In this document: one piece after another, positions 35,077 to 44,403 of the stretch | Numbering within the stretch: position 1 is the stretch's first letter | How the letters are laid out: every line of letters begins with the position of its first letter | Assembly (NCBI GenBank): GCA_018242585.1 | Contig: JAFEBQ010000015.1 | Location: forward strand, 62,001 to 126,000 | Source: Planctomycetota bacterium | Lineage (GTDB): Bacteria > Planctomycetota > Planctomycetia > Pirellulales > PNKZ01 | Direction: 5' to 3' | DNA length: 64,000 nucleotides | Notes under the pieces: model-generated | Database searches by the model: none | Seen by the model: only the letters and a program-made list of their open reading frames with translations | What the model was told of the DNA's origin: nothing | Program-made: the position numbers and the translations under genes

Positions 35077-36773
35077 CCACGCCGCCGGCGCCAATTGCGC
35101 CGCTGCGAGCGTCAAACGACTCGGCTCACGAGTCGGTGGCCTGCACCACGGTTCGCGTCCCCATGCCTGACGGTGTCGAGTTGGTGGGGGATCTGTACAT
35201 TCCGCCGGGGGCTGGCCCTTGGCCCGCGGTGCTCACGCGCACTCCTTACGAAGCGGCCGACTTGCACGAGCGCGGGCACATGTACGCCGCGCACGGTTAC
35301 TTGTTTTTGGTCGTCGATGTCCGCGGGCGCTATCGCAGCCCGGGGCAGTGGGATCCGATGATCCACGAAACGGTCGATGGGCCGGCCACGATCGCCTGGC
35401 TGGCGGCCCATCCAAGCTGCGACGGTCGGGTGGCCACACGCGGCGCTTCGTACAGCGGCGCGAACCAGCTCATGGCCGCGCCTCATGCGCCCAGCGCGCT
35501 GAAAGCAATGAGCGTCCGATCGGCGCCGGCCGACGCCTTTGAGAATGTTCCGTTTCAGGGAGGCGCGTACGAGCTGTCCGACTTGGACTGGGCGTGGGAG
35601 AACAGCGGCCGCACATCGCTGTACGATCCGCTGGAAGCGGAGATGGACGATGCCAGCCGGGCCGCCAGCGCCCGGGCCGCGCTGACGGCGCGTCCATTGA
35701 TCGACGCCGACTTGCGCTTGGGTGTGCGCAGCGAACTGCTCCGTACTTGGATGCAGCACTGGAAGCTCGACAAATACTGGGAGCGTCGCGCCTGGCTGCC
35801 GGCGCTTACCGCGGCGCGCGTGCCCGCGCTGCACGTGTCGGGCTGGTGGGACAATAACGCTCGCGGCAGCGTGCTGGCGTTTCAAGCCATGGGGGGTGCG
35901 GCCGGTGGACAGCGATTGTTGATCGGTCCCTGGGATCACTCAATGATCGCGCCACAGGTTACCGACCTGCCCGAGCATGAACAGGCGCTGGTGCTGCGTG
36001 CCGCCTGGCGCAAGCCGGCGACCGATGAGTTGGCCTGGTTCGAGCATCATCTGAAGGGGCAGCCAAACCGACTGGCTCCGGTCGAGGTTTTCGTCACCGG
36101 CGACTGGAACTGGCACGAATGGCCTGATTGGCCGCTACCCGCCGAGACGCAGGATTGGCATCTGGGGGCCGATGGTTCGATTGCGCAGAAACGGGCCAAG
36201 CGCGGGGAGCGGAGCTATGACTTCGACCCCGCGCGGCCCAACACGATCAGCTCGGCCACGACCTTTCCGATCGAGCCCTTCCCCTACAACACGGCGCTGG
36301 ACGAGCGCGACGATGTGCTGGTCTATCGCTCGACGCCGCTCGACGACGAGCTATTCGTGGCCGGTGACGTCTCGGCCGCGATCGTCGGCAGCTCGACGGC
36401 GCTCGATTGCGATTGGGTGGTGCGGCTGGTTGACGAGTACCCCGATGGCCGGGCCATTTGCGTGCGCGACGGCATTTTGCGTAGCCGCTTCCGTCGTGGT
36501 TTCGCCCGTCCTCGGTTACTGACGCCAGGTCGCAAAGAAACATTCAACGTCAACCTCTGGCACATCGCTCATCGATTCCGCGCGGGGCATCGGCTGCGGG
36601 TCGAGATCGCGTCGTCGGCGCTGGGACGCTGGGATGTGAACTTGCAAGACGGAGGCGACCTGGCCACGGCGACCACGCCCGTCGTGTCGCGGCAAACGGT
36701 TCACAGCGGCCCGCGCGGCTCGCACCTTCGACTGCCCGTCGCGGCGGGAGCGGCCCTCGCATGGGAGCGTTAA
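35073..36773 (+). CDS. CocE/NonD-family alpha/beta hydrolase (S15-like)
   Basis: A 566-residue hydrolase, no signal peptide. VRVPMPDGVELVGDLYIPP begins the fold, and VVDVRGRYRSPGQWDP is a family signature. The nucleophile is Ser126 in TRGASYSGANQ, the acid Asp260 in SGWWDNNARGS and the His289 in GPWDHS. A beta-sandwich (jelly-roll) domain follows (DELFVAGDVSAAIVG onwards to the C-terminus), as in cocaine esterase and X-Pro dipeptidyl peptidases. These cleave acyl or amide bonds, including prolyl peptides. Its start overlaps the racemase stop, and its stop overlaps the MFS start by 13 bp. Confidence 0.85.
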   Translation: MTTPPAPIAPLRASNDSAHESVACTTVRVPMPDGVELVGDLYIPPGAGPWPAVLTRTPYEAADLHERGHMYAAHGYLFLVVDVRGRYRSPGQWDPMIHETVDGPATIAWLAAHPSCDGRVATRGASYSGANQLMAAPHAPSALKAMSVRSAPADAFENVPFQGGAYELSDLDWAWENSGRTSLYDPLEAEMDDASRAASARAALTARPLIDADLRLGVRSELLRTWMQHWKLDKYWERRAWLPALTAARVPALHVSGWWDNNARGSVLAFQAMGGAAGGQRLLIGPWDHSMIAPQVTDLPEHEQALVLRAAWRKPATDELAWFEHHLKGQPNRLAPVEVFVTGDWNWHEWPDWPLPAETQDWHLGADGSIAQKRAKRGERSYDFDPARPNTISSATTFPIEPFPYNTALDERDDVLVYRSTPLDDELFVAGDVSAAIVGSSTALDCDWVVRLVDEYPDGRAICVRDGILRSRFRRGFARPRLLTPGRKETFNVNLWHIAHRFRAGHRLRVEIASSALGRWDVNLQDGGDLATATTPVVSRQTVHSGPRGSHLRLPVAAGAALAWER

Positions 36774-38131
36774 TCCCGTCGGCGGCCGAGCGCTGCTTGC
36801 TCGGAAGATTCTACTTGGCGACGGTCGTTTCAGAACTGGCCCACTTGGCCATGCCGTTCCAGGTGCTGTTCATGGTCCGCTACCTGGGCGAGATGAATGT
36901 TGGCTGGGTGTTGCTGGCTGAGCGAAGCGTGGGGCTGCTGGCCGAAATTCCGACCGGTGCGCTGGCCGATCGATTCGGCCGCAAGCTGAGCGTCCTGGCG
37001 GGGCACGCCATCGCGGGACTGGGTTGGCTGTGCATTCCGGGCAGCACGCTCGCGCCCCAGAGTTACTGGCTGCCGCTGGTTTGTCTGGCGTTCAGCGTCG
37101 TGGCGGCGGGGCACGCGCTGACTTCCGGCGCGTTCGAATCGTGGGTAGTCGACGACTTGCGCGCTGCCGGACGGCGCGATTTGATCTTGAGTTTCTTTGG
37201 GCGCGAGCGTTCGCTGGCTTCGACCGCGGGAGTCGTTGCCGACGTCGTGGCGTTGTACTGCGTGTCGCAGGCACTGTTCGACTTTCGCTGGTTCTTCGTG
37301 ATGACGGCACTGGGCGAGTGGTTCGCGCTGGCGATTCTGGCAACTCAGTCCGAAGCGCCGTTCCGCGCGGACCACTACTCCTCCTCGTCGGCAACGGGGG
37401 CCCAAACGGGCAAGAGCGAGTGGGTCTTCGACGCCGATGATCCACAGGCCGAAGAGCTTGAAGAACTCGAAGCCGAGCTTGCCGGCGCGGAAGGGGGCGT
37501 CATCGAAACCGCGCGGCGCGGCTGGCGAAACATCGTTCAGCACCCGAGCTTGATCGCGCTGGCCGCGATCCTGTTCTGGTCGGTGCTAACGCTGGGGAGC
37601 GGCTCGGAAGCGATCCAAACCGTGTTCAGCGAAGCTCACGAGGCGATGGCCCGACCGGCGCAGAACGAAGAACACGATTTCGCGCTGTTGGAGTTGGGAA
37701 GCGACGTGTTGGGCATGGCCGCGCCGTTGGCGGCCGTGTGGCTGGTGACGCGATTGGGAACCCGTCGGGTGATGGCCCTGGGCGTGCTGCTGCCGGCGAT
37801 GGTCTCGCTGGCTATGTACTGGACTGGCGGCCAGATTGGCGCCGTGGCGGCGGCCTTTTTGATAACGACGTCGATGTACCATGTTTTTCAAACGGCCGCC
37901 GACGAGTATCAGCATCGCCTGCTCGACTCGACCCATCGAGCCACCACCTCGTCGGCGTTCAATCTGCTCACCGGGCTGGCAGGGGCATTCTCCGGCGCGC
38001 TGATCGCGGGCTTATTTCATTGGTTTTCTCCCGCGGTGGGCGTGGCCTGCTTGGGCGTGTTGGCGTTACCCTGTTTGGTGTTGTTGTTGCCGCGCTGGTT
38101 TGCCCAGGCCGAAGTCGAGGATGTCGCATGA
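36761..38131 (+). CDS. MFS transporter
   Basis: A 456-residue inner-membrane transporter with about 12 hydrophobic segments. GALADRFGRKLSVLAGH is motif A of the MFS. The cytoplasmic loop between the two halves is long and strongly acidic (DADDPQAEELEELEAELAGAE, about residues 226-246). GGGAG precedes the ATG at 36761 by 10 bases. Nested inside a racemase-hydrolase-ligase-like operon, it is more likely an exporter than a nutrient importer. Its stop overlaps the next start (ATGA). Confidence 0.8.
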   Translation: MGALIPSAAERCLLGRFYLATVVSELAHLAMPFQVLFMVRYLGEMNVGWVLLAERSVGLLAEIPTGALADRFGRKLSVLAGHAIAGLGWLCIPGSTLAPQSYWLPLVCLAFSVVAAGHALTSGAFESWVVDDLRAAGRRDLILSFFGRERSLASTAGVVADVVALYCVSQALFDFRWFFVMTALGEWFALAILATQSEAPFRADHYSSSSATGAQTGKSEWVFDADDPQAEELEELEAELAGAEGGVIETARRGWRNIVQHPSLIALAAILFWSVLTLGSGSEAIQTVFSEAHEAMARPAQNEEHDFALLELGSDVLGMAAPLAAVWLVTRLGTRRVMALGVLLPAMVSLAMYWTGGQIGAVAAAFLITTSMYHVFQTAADEYQHRLLDSTHRATTSSAFNLLTGLAGAFSGALIAGLFHWFSPAVGVACLGVLALPCLVLLLPRWFAQAEVEDVA

Positions 38132-39471
38132 GTTCCACGCTTGCCCCTTCGCCGACGCTGGAATCGCTGCTCGATCGGCGCGACCGTGTGCAAGCGCTTC
38201 TCGATCGACATAACCCAGGTCGCAAGGTCGATTGGATGCTCAGCGACCGCCCTTGGCGGATTCCGCCGCACTGCCTCGAACGAATCGAACGCGCTGGCCC
38301 GGCCATGCACGCCTTTTATCGTGCGGCACAACAGATTTTCCACGACACGCCTTGGGTCCGCCAACTGACCGAAAAGCGGTATCACCCGAATTATCGTCGC
38401 TTTAACGATTCACAGCCCGAGGCGATTCCGCTGAACCCTCGCCCCGACATCGTGCCCGACGCCGATTGGAACCCGAAGTTCGTTGAGCTCGAAATCACGG
38501 TGGGCGGGCGGAGCGATAGCGAACTGATGCGCCAGGCGTACGGACTGCCCGGCGACAAGTCGTCGGTGAAGTTGTACGCCGAGATGCTGCGCCGCCGTGG
38601 GCTGACGAACCAGCCAGTTGCAATCTTGTGCGCGCACCATCCGACCTATGCCGAGCTGATGGACGATGCGCGGTGTTACGTGTCGCTGCTGCAAGAAGCC
38701 GGCGCGAATGTGGAAGCCTTGCTCGAAGAAGACTTGCCTTACTTGTCGTACCGAGATGGCAAGATGCAATGTCTGCGGCCGGGGCATCGGTTCGAGTTCA
38801 CCCACTTCGATCGGCTGATCGATCTGTTCGAGTTGGCCGAGTTGGCCCACCTGGGCATGCGGCCGCTGCTGGACGCCTACTTGGACGGCGCGGTCCAGGA
38901 AATGAACACCTGCAAACAGTTCTTCGACGAGAAAATCTGGATGGCGCTGTTCTGGGATTGCCGCTTGCAGGATCGTTGGCGCCGCTTGATTGATGACGTG
39001 TCGCACGAAGTGCTGAGCCAGATCATCCCGCGCACCATCTTACTCGCGCCGGGGGCCGAAGTGCCGATCGATGGGCGCTGGCTGCCGTTCGAGCGGCTTG
39101 CCGAGTTGCCCGACGAAGAGCGCCGCTTCGTGACCAAGGAGTCCGGCACCAGCGAAACCGCCGCCGCCGCCCAGTCGTTCGTCGTCCTTTCGCAGATGGG
39201 GCGTGACGAAGCGGCGGAGCATTTGACGAACCTGGTTGAGAATGGTCCCCCCAGCGTGCTGCAAGAGTTGGTCGAAAGCACCAAGGTCGAGTTCACCGGG
39301 CTCGATCCCGATACGCAGCAGGTGGTTCATCAAACTGGCGCGCGGGTGAAGATGTCGGCCTTCTACATCGATGGGGCGCTCGGCGACGTGCTGTTCATCA
39401 GCAGCAACCGGCAATATGCCGTCCACAACGAAGGCTATCTCGAAACGGTCGTCGACCGAAACGGCGAATAA
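38128..39471 (+). CDS. Putative ATP-grasp-like ligase
   Basis: A 447-residue protein of uncertain family. WNPKFVELEITVGGRSDSEL and KIWMALFWDCRLQDRWRR resemble the central part of ATP-grasp/glutathionylspermidine-synthase-like proteins. The end FVTKESGTSETAAAA, then SVLQELVESTKVE and KMSAFYIDGALGDVLFISSN followed by AVHNEGYLE fits a C-terminal ATP-grasp lobe. These features are suggestive only; no single canonical signature is decisive. The start (ATG 38128) overlaps the MFS stop by four bases. If it is a ligase, it could join an amino acid made or racemised by the first gene. Confidence 0.5.
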   Translation: MSSTLAPSPTLESLLDRRDRVQALLDRHNPGRKVDWMLSDRPWRIPPHCLERIERAGPAMHAFYRAAQQIFHDTPWVRQLTEKRYHPNYRRFNDSQPEAIPLNPRPDIVPDADWNPKFVELEITVGGRSDSELMRQAYGLPGDKSSVKLYAEMLRRRGLTNQPVAILCAHHPTYAELMDDARCYVSLLQEAGANVEALLEEDLPYLSYRDGKMQCLRPGHRFEFTHFDRLIDLFELAELAHLGMRPLLDAYLDGAVQEMNTCKQFFDEKIWMALFWDCRLQDRWRRLIDDVSHEVLSQIIPRTILLAPGAEVPIDGRWLPFERLAELPDEERRFVTKESGTSETAAAAQSFVVLSQMGRDEAAEHLTNLVENGPPSVLQELVESTKVEFTGLDPDTQQVVHQTGARVKMSAFYIDGALGDVLFISSNRQYAVHNEGYLETVVDRNGE

Positions 39472-39725
39472 GCGGCCGCGAATGCCCTATTTGGCCGCTG
39501 CGGGTAGCAACCGGCGACCTATATTTTTAGCGCGGGGCACTCGCTTCCGATGCGTGCGCAAGTCGATTTGGCGTGGGTTTTGCTATTTAGTGATTACGCC
39601 GAATATCGGTTCGTTGCGTCGCAGCGCCAAGCGAATCACAATTTGCAGCAACCTATATCTGTGACAAAGGTTAAGGGGTATAGCAGTCGACCTGCTTCGG
39701 GGCGGCGCTTGCTAATGAATTACAC

Positions 39726-41168
39726 ATGATTGCCCGAGTTTCGGACTCTTGGCTACGTCAATCTGTCGCGCACCTCAGCTATGGGCTGGGGGTTGTGGCG
39801 GTGATTTCACTGGCACTTTGGGGGCACTGGACAGGCTGGCGATTGCGCCCCGTGGCACAACCGGTACAACCTGCGCCGGTGGCCTGGCGAGCCGAGATCG
39901 CCAATCAAGCGATGCCGCTCGCCGCCAAGGCGCGTGAAGTCGGCGATGATTCGAAGCCGCGCGAGCTATCGGCGATTCCCAATCCGGGCACGATCGATCT
40001 GCGCAACTCGGCTACGGTTGCCAAGGCGGGCATTGAGTTGGCCACGGTTGAGCAACAGCCGATGGAGCAGCATCTCGTGGCCAATGCGGTCGTCGAATAC
40101 GACCAAAATCGCCTGGCCCAGCTTTCGGTTCGCACGCCGGGGACGGTCTGGCGAATCGAAAAGCAAATCGGCCAGCCGATTCGCGAAGGTGACGTGCTGG
40201 CCGTGATCGAAGCGGTCGACATCGGTAAAGCCAAGGCCGACTTCCTGCAAGCGATCGTTGCCGAAGAACTGGCCGCCAAGACTCTCGAACGGCTGCAACA
40301 GGTGGCCGACTCGGTCCCTGACCGGCAAGTGCGCGAAGCGGCGGCCGCCGCGCGTGAAGCCCATATCACGCTGCACAACAAGCAGCAAACGCTGATCAAT
40401 CTGGGTCTGCCAATTCGTCTGATCGACTTTGCCAATTTGTCCGACGACGAGCGCGTGCGCCGCTTGCATTTTCTGGGGCTGCCTCCCGCACTGACCAAAA
40501 CGCTCGATCCCGAGGTGGCCACGGCCAATCTAGTGGCATTGCGAGCTCCGTTCGATGGAGTGGTGATCGGCCGTGGCATCGCGCTGGGCGAGGTCGTGTC
40601 GCCGAATCAAACTCAATTCACCATCGCCGACATCAGCCGGATGTGGATCAAGCTCGATGTCCGTCAGGAAGACGCCATGTTGGTTCGCGTGGGTCAGCGC
40701 GTGGCGTTCCATGACGACAGCTCGGCCGATGTGGTGGTCGGGACCATCGATTGGATCAGCACCGCGATCGACCCCCAGACGCGAACCCTGGAAGTCCGCG
40801 CCGAAGTCGACAATCCGATGGTCCCTGGCACCCTTGCCGGCAACGCGCCGCAACGCGCCTTGCGTGCTAATTCATTCGGCTCGGGTCGCATTCTGGTGCG
40901 CGAGACACAGACCGCGTTCGTCGTCCCCAGCGCCGCCGTGCAAACGGTCGGCGAGCAGCACGTCGTGTTCGTCTCCCATGGAGACGTCGAGTTTCGACCC
41001 CAGATGGTCGAACTGGGTGTGATTGGCCCCGAGGTCACCGAGGTCCGCTCGGGCCTGGCGGCTGGTCAAACGATTGCCGCGCGCGGCAGCCATGTCTTGA
41101 AGGCGGAGCTCACCCGTCGTCGGCTGTCGATTCACGTGCCGGCCGAGCCGGTCTTGGCGGCGCCGTAA
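39726..41168 (+). CDS. RND efflux periplasmic adaptor (CzcB/CusB-like)
   Basis: A 480-residue HlyD-type adaptor with an N-terminal membrane anchor (LSYGLGVVAVISLALWGHW). PGTVWRIEKQIGQPIREGDVLA is the lipoyl-like half-motif, followed by an alpha-hairpin (AEELAAKTLERLQQVADSVP). ALRAPFDGVVIGRGIALGEV and the beta-barrel TIADISRMWIKLDVRQEDAM complete the adaptor core. The C-terminal membrane-proximal part runs to RGSHVLKAEL. It bridges an inner-membrane RND pump to an outer-membrane channel. It precedes the pump gene by 99 bp. Confidence 0.85.
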   Translation: MIARVSDSWLRQSVAHLSYGLGVVAVISLALWGHWTGWRLRPVAQPVQPAPVAWRAEIANQAMPLAAKAREVGDDSKPRELSAIPNPGTIDLRNSATVAKAGIELATVEQQPMEQHLVANAVVEYDQNRLAQLSVRTPGTVWRIEKQIGQPIREGDVLAVIEAVDIGKAKADFLQAIVAEELAAKTLERLQQVADSVPDRQVREAAAAAREAHITLHNKQQTLINLGLPIRLIDFANLSDDERVRRLHFLGLPPALTKTLDPEVATANLVALRAPFDGVVIGRGIALGEVVSPNQTQFTIADISRMWIKLDVRQEDAMLVRVGQRVAFHDDSSADVVVGTIDWISTAIDPQTRTLEVRAEVDNPMVPGTLAGNAPQRALRANSFGSGRILVRETQTAFVVPSAAVQTVGEQHVVFVSHGDVEFRPQMVELGVIGPEVTEVRSGLAAGQTIAARGSHVLKAELTRRRLSIHVPAEPVLAAP

Positions 41169-41267
41169 TCGTCAGCTCGTTCGTGACTCGTTCGCGTCGT
41201 TTCGCTCGATCAAAAACATTACAGAAACTTTAACCAGCACGCCGCCAAACAAGTTTCGAGTTCGACC

Positions 41268-44200
41268 ATGGCAACCTGGCTCATCGACTGGTCGCTGCGA
41301 CATCGCCCGCACGTGTTGGTGTGCGCCGCGCTGTTGGTGCTGGCCGGAGTCTGGGCCGGACGTCGGCTGAACTTTGACGCTTTTCCCGACACCACGCCCG
41401 TCCAGGTACAGATCAACACTTCGATTTCATCCCTCGTGCCCGAGGAAATCGAGCGGCAGGTCACGATTCCGATCGAGCAAGCGATCGCCGGGTTGCCGGG
41501 CTTGGAGCAGGTGCGGAGCATTTCGCAGTTCGGGCTGTCGCAGGTCGTGGCGACGTTCTCGGATCGGACTGGGATTTACTTTGCGCGGCAACTGATCGCC
41601 GAGCGTCTGCAAACCGTGGAACTTCCGCCGGGCATCGAACGCCCGAAGATGGGGCCGGTTTCGACGGGGCTGGGTGAGGTGTTTCATTACTTGCTCGTGC
41701 CGCGCGAGACTGACCCGGCGGGCAAGGCGCTGACCAACGTGCGCACCTATCAAGACTGGGTGCTGAAGCCGGCCTTGCGCCCCACGCGCGGCACCGCCGA
41801 GATCAACTCGTGGGGGGGCCTCGAAAAGCAGTACCAGATTCGCATCGACCCCAATCGGCTGATTCGCCACGAGTTGTCGTTCGAGGAAGTCGTCGACGCG
41901 GTGATGAACAACAATCTCAGTGTCGGCGGCGGCAATATCGAGCGCGATCGCAGCGGCGAAATGCTGCTCCTGCATGGCATGGGGCGGACGATCGATGTCA
42001 ATCAGATTGGCAATATCGTCATCACCGCCAAGGAAGGGGTTCCTATCCGCGTCAGCAACGTCGCCGACGTGGTGATCGGCCATGAGCTGCGCCGCGGGAT
42101 GGTGACGGCCGCCGGGCGGGGCGAAGTGGTGCTCGGGCTGGGCTTCATGCTACTGGGCGAAAACAGCGACGCCGTGACACGCCGCCTACGGGCGAAAGTC
42201 GAAGAGTACCGCAGCCGGCTACCAGCGAACATCGACCTACTGGTTGTTTATGACCGCAGCGAGCTGGTTGACCAGGTGATCAACACCGTTCGGCTCAACT
42301 TGCTCGACGGGGCGACGCTGGTCGTGCTGGTGCTATTGCTGTTCCTGGGGAACCTGCGAGCCGGAGCGATCGTGGCGGCCGCCATTCCGTTGGCCCTGCT
42401 GTTTGCCTTTCCCAACATGCTCTGGTCGGGCATCGCGGGAAGTCTGTTGTCGCTGGGCGCGATCGACTTCGGCATTGTCGTCGATAGTTCGGTGATCGTG
42501 ATCGAGAATATCGCCCGACACCTGGCCGCTCATCCAGACGACGCGCGTCAGCCGGCTTGTCGTCTGCAACTGATTCGCCGCGCCGCGATCGAGGTGCGCC
42601 AGCCGGCCGTATTTGGCCAATTGATCATCATTATCGTCTACCTGCCGATCCTGACCCTGGAGGGGATCGAAGGAAAGATGTTCCGGCCGATGGCGTGTAC
42701 CGTGATCTTCATGCTGGTCGGTTCGCTGCTGATCTCGCTGACGGTGATTCCCGTGTTGGCCAGTTTTTTCCTGCCCAGGGTGATGAGTCATCGCGAGCCG
42801 TGGTTGGTCCGCCTGGCCCAGAGCATCTATCAACCGGTGCTGGCCGGCGTGCTCCGCGCGCGTTGGTTGGTGGCGGGCGCGGCGGCTCTGGTCTTGGCGA
42901 TCGTCGCTGTGCTGGCGTTGCAGATGGGGACCGAGTTCGTGCCGCGACTTTCCGAAGGCGCCATCGTCGTCGGCGTGATTCGCCCGGCGGGGACCGATCT
43001 CGACGAGTCACGCCGCTTGAATACCCTGACCGAGCGTTTGTTGCTGGCTGAGTTTCCCGACGAGATACGCTACGTGTGGAGCCGCGCCGGCGGACCCGAG
43101 GTGGCGACCGATCCTGGCGGCGTGGAATCGACCGATGTGTTCATCACCTTGACCCCGCGCGACCGGTGGCGCCGCGCCCGCACGCAAGGCGAGCTAGTCG
43201 AGCAGATGGCCGCGGCGATCGGCGACTTGCCTGGTCAGACCACCTGGTTCACGCAACCGATCGAGCAGCGCTTGAATGAAATGGTGTCGGGCGTCCGCTC
43301 GGACATCGCGTTGAAATTGTTCGGCGACGATCTCGAAACGCTGGTCGATCGGGCAGCGGTGCTGGAACAATTGTTGCGCACCGTGCCGGGCAGCGCCGAC
43401 GTGGCCGTCGAACAAGTCTTTGGCCAGCCCGTGTTGCAGGTGAAGATCGACCAGGACGCCATCGCTCGCTACGGCGTGCCGGCCAGCACGGTGTTGGAAC
43501 TGGTCGAGGCGGTTGGCGGCAAGCCGGTCGGTCAGATCGTCGAGGGGACGCTTCGGTTTCCCTTGGCGATTCGTTTGCCCGACGCCTATCGGCAGCGGCC
43601 CGAGACGATCGACCGCATGCTGGTGCCGACAGCGCTGGGCGAGCGGATTCCGCTGTCGCGGCTAGCCGATGTCAGCGTGCAAGCCGGCCCGCGCGTGATT
43701 TCGCATCAATGGGGCCAGCGCTGCATCACGGTCCAATGCAACGTCCGCGGCCGTGACGTCGGCAGCTTTGTGGCCGAGGCGCAGGAACTGCTCGACGAGC
43801 GATTTGAGCTTCCCTCAGGCAGCTATCGCCTGGAATGGGGTGGCCAGTTTGAAAACATGCGCCAGGCAACCGAGCGCTTGACCGTGGTGGTTCCGCTGGC
43901 CCTGGCGTTGATCGTGCTGCTGCTGTATCTGACGTATCGCAATGTCGTCGATACGCTGCTAGTGGCCACGAGCGTGCCGATGGCCTGTGTCGGAGGAATC
44001 CTAGCGCTTGAGTGGCGCGACTTACCGTTGTCGCTTCCGGCCGCCGTGGGGTTCATCACCCTGGCGGGCGTGTCGGTGTTGAACAACATGGTCTTCTCGA
44101 CACAGGTGCGACATTTGCAGGCTCATGGCCTCGAGCTTTGGCAAGCGATTCGCCAGACCGGGCTAACGCGACTCCGGGCGGTGATGATGACGGCCGTTGT

Positions 44201-44387
44201 GGCGTGCGCCGGGTTCATGCCGATGGCGTTAAGCCAAGCTGTCGGCGCCGAAGTGCAACGCCCCTTGGCCACGGTGGTGATCGGGGGCGTGCTGTCGAGC
44301 ACGCTGATGGAGTTGCTGCTGATGCCGGTGCTCTACTCGTTCTTCGGCCGTTGGCGGCATCATCCGCCGACCGTGACGAGCAATTGA
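41268..44387 (+). CDS. Heavy-metal-type RND efflux pump (CzcA/CusA-like)
   Basis: A 1039-residue inner-membrane pump, the normal length. TTPVQVQINTSISSLVPEEI and ITIPIEQAIAGLPGLEQVRS in the porter region match the HME-RND family. GAIDFGIVVDSSVIVIENI (about residues 398-416) is the transmembrane-4 proton-relay motif D-x-x-x-x-x-D-...-E of CzcA proteins. Later membrane segments include VVPLALALIVLLLYLTYRNV and FITLAGVSVLNNMVFSTQV. It extrudes metal ions or other substrates with proton antiport. No outer-membrane factor gene is adjacent within the window. Confidence 0.92.
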   Translation: MATWLIDWSLRHRPHVLVCAALLVLAGVWAGRRLNFDAFPDTTPVQVQINTSISSLVPEEIERQVTIPIEQAIAGLPGLEQVRSISQFGLSQVVATFSDRTGIYFARQLIAERLQTVELPPGIERPKMGPVSTGLGEVFHYLLVPRETDPAGKALTNVRTYQDWVLKPALRPTRGTAEINSWGGLEKQYQIRIDPNRLIRHELSFEEVVDAVMNNNLSVGGGNIERDRSGEMLLLHGMGRTIDVNQIGNIVITAKEGVPIRVSNVADVVIGHELRRGMVTAAGRGEVVLGLGFMLLGENSDAVTRRLRAKVEEYRSRLPANIDLLVVYDRSELVDQVINTVRLNLLDGATLVVLVLLLFLGNLRAGAIVAAAIPLALLFAFPNMLWSGIAGSLLSLGAIDFGIVVDSSVIVIENIARHLAAHPDDARQPACRLQLIRRAAIEVRQPAVFGQLIIIIVYLPILTLEGIEGKMFRPMACTVIFMLVGSLLISLTVIPVLASFFLPRVMSHREPWLVRLAQSIYQPVLAGVLRARWLVAGAAALVLAIVAVLALQMGTEFVPRLSEGAIVVGVIRPAGTDLDESRRLNTLTERLLLAEFPDEIRYVWSRAGGPEVATDPGGVESTDVFITLTPRDRWRRARTQGELVEQMAAAIGDLPGQTTWFTQPIEQRLNEMVSGVRSDIALKLFGDDLETLVDRAAVLEQLLRTVPGSADVAVEQVFGQPVLQVKIDQDAIARYGVPASTVLELVEAVGGKPVGQIVEGTLRFPLAIRLPDAYRQRPETIDRMLVPTALGERIPLSRLADVSVQAGPRVISHQWGQRCITVQCNVRGRDVGSFVAEAQELLDERFELPSGSYRLEWGGQFENMRQATERLTVVVPLALALIVLLLYLTYRNVVDTLLVATSVPMACVGGILALEWRDLPLSLPAAVGFITLAGVSVLNNMVFSTQVRHLQAHGLELWQAIRQTGLTRLRAVMMTAVVACAGFMPMALSQAVGAEVQRPLATVVIGGVLSSTLMELLLMPVLYSFFGRWRHHPPTVTSN

Positions 44388-44403
44388 CGTCGCTTGAGGC
44401 TCG

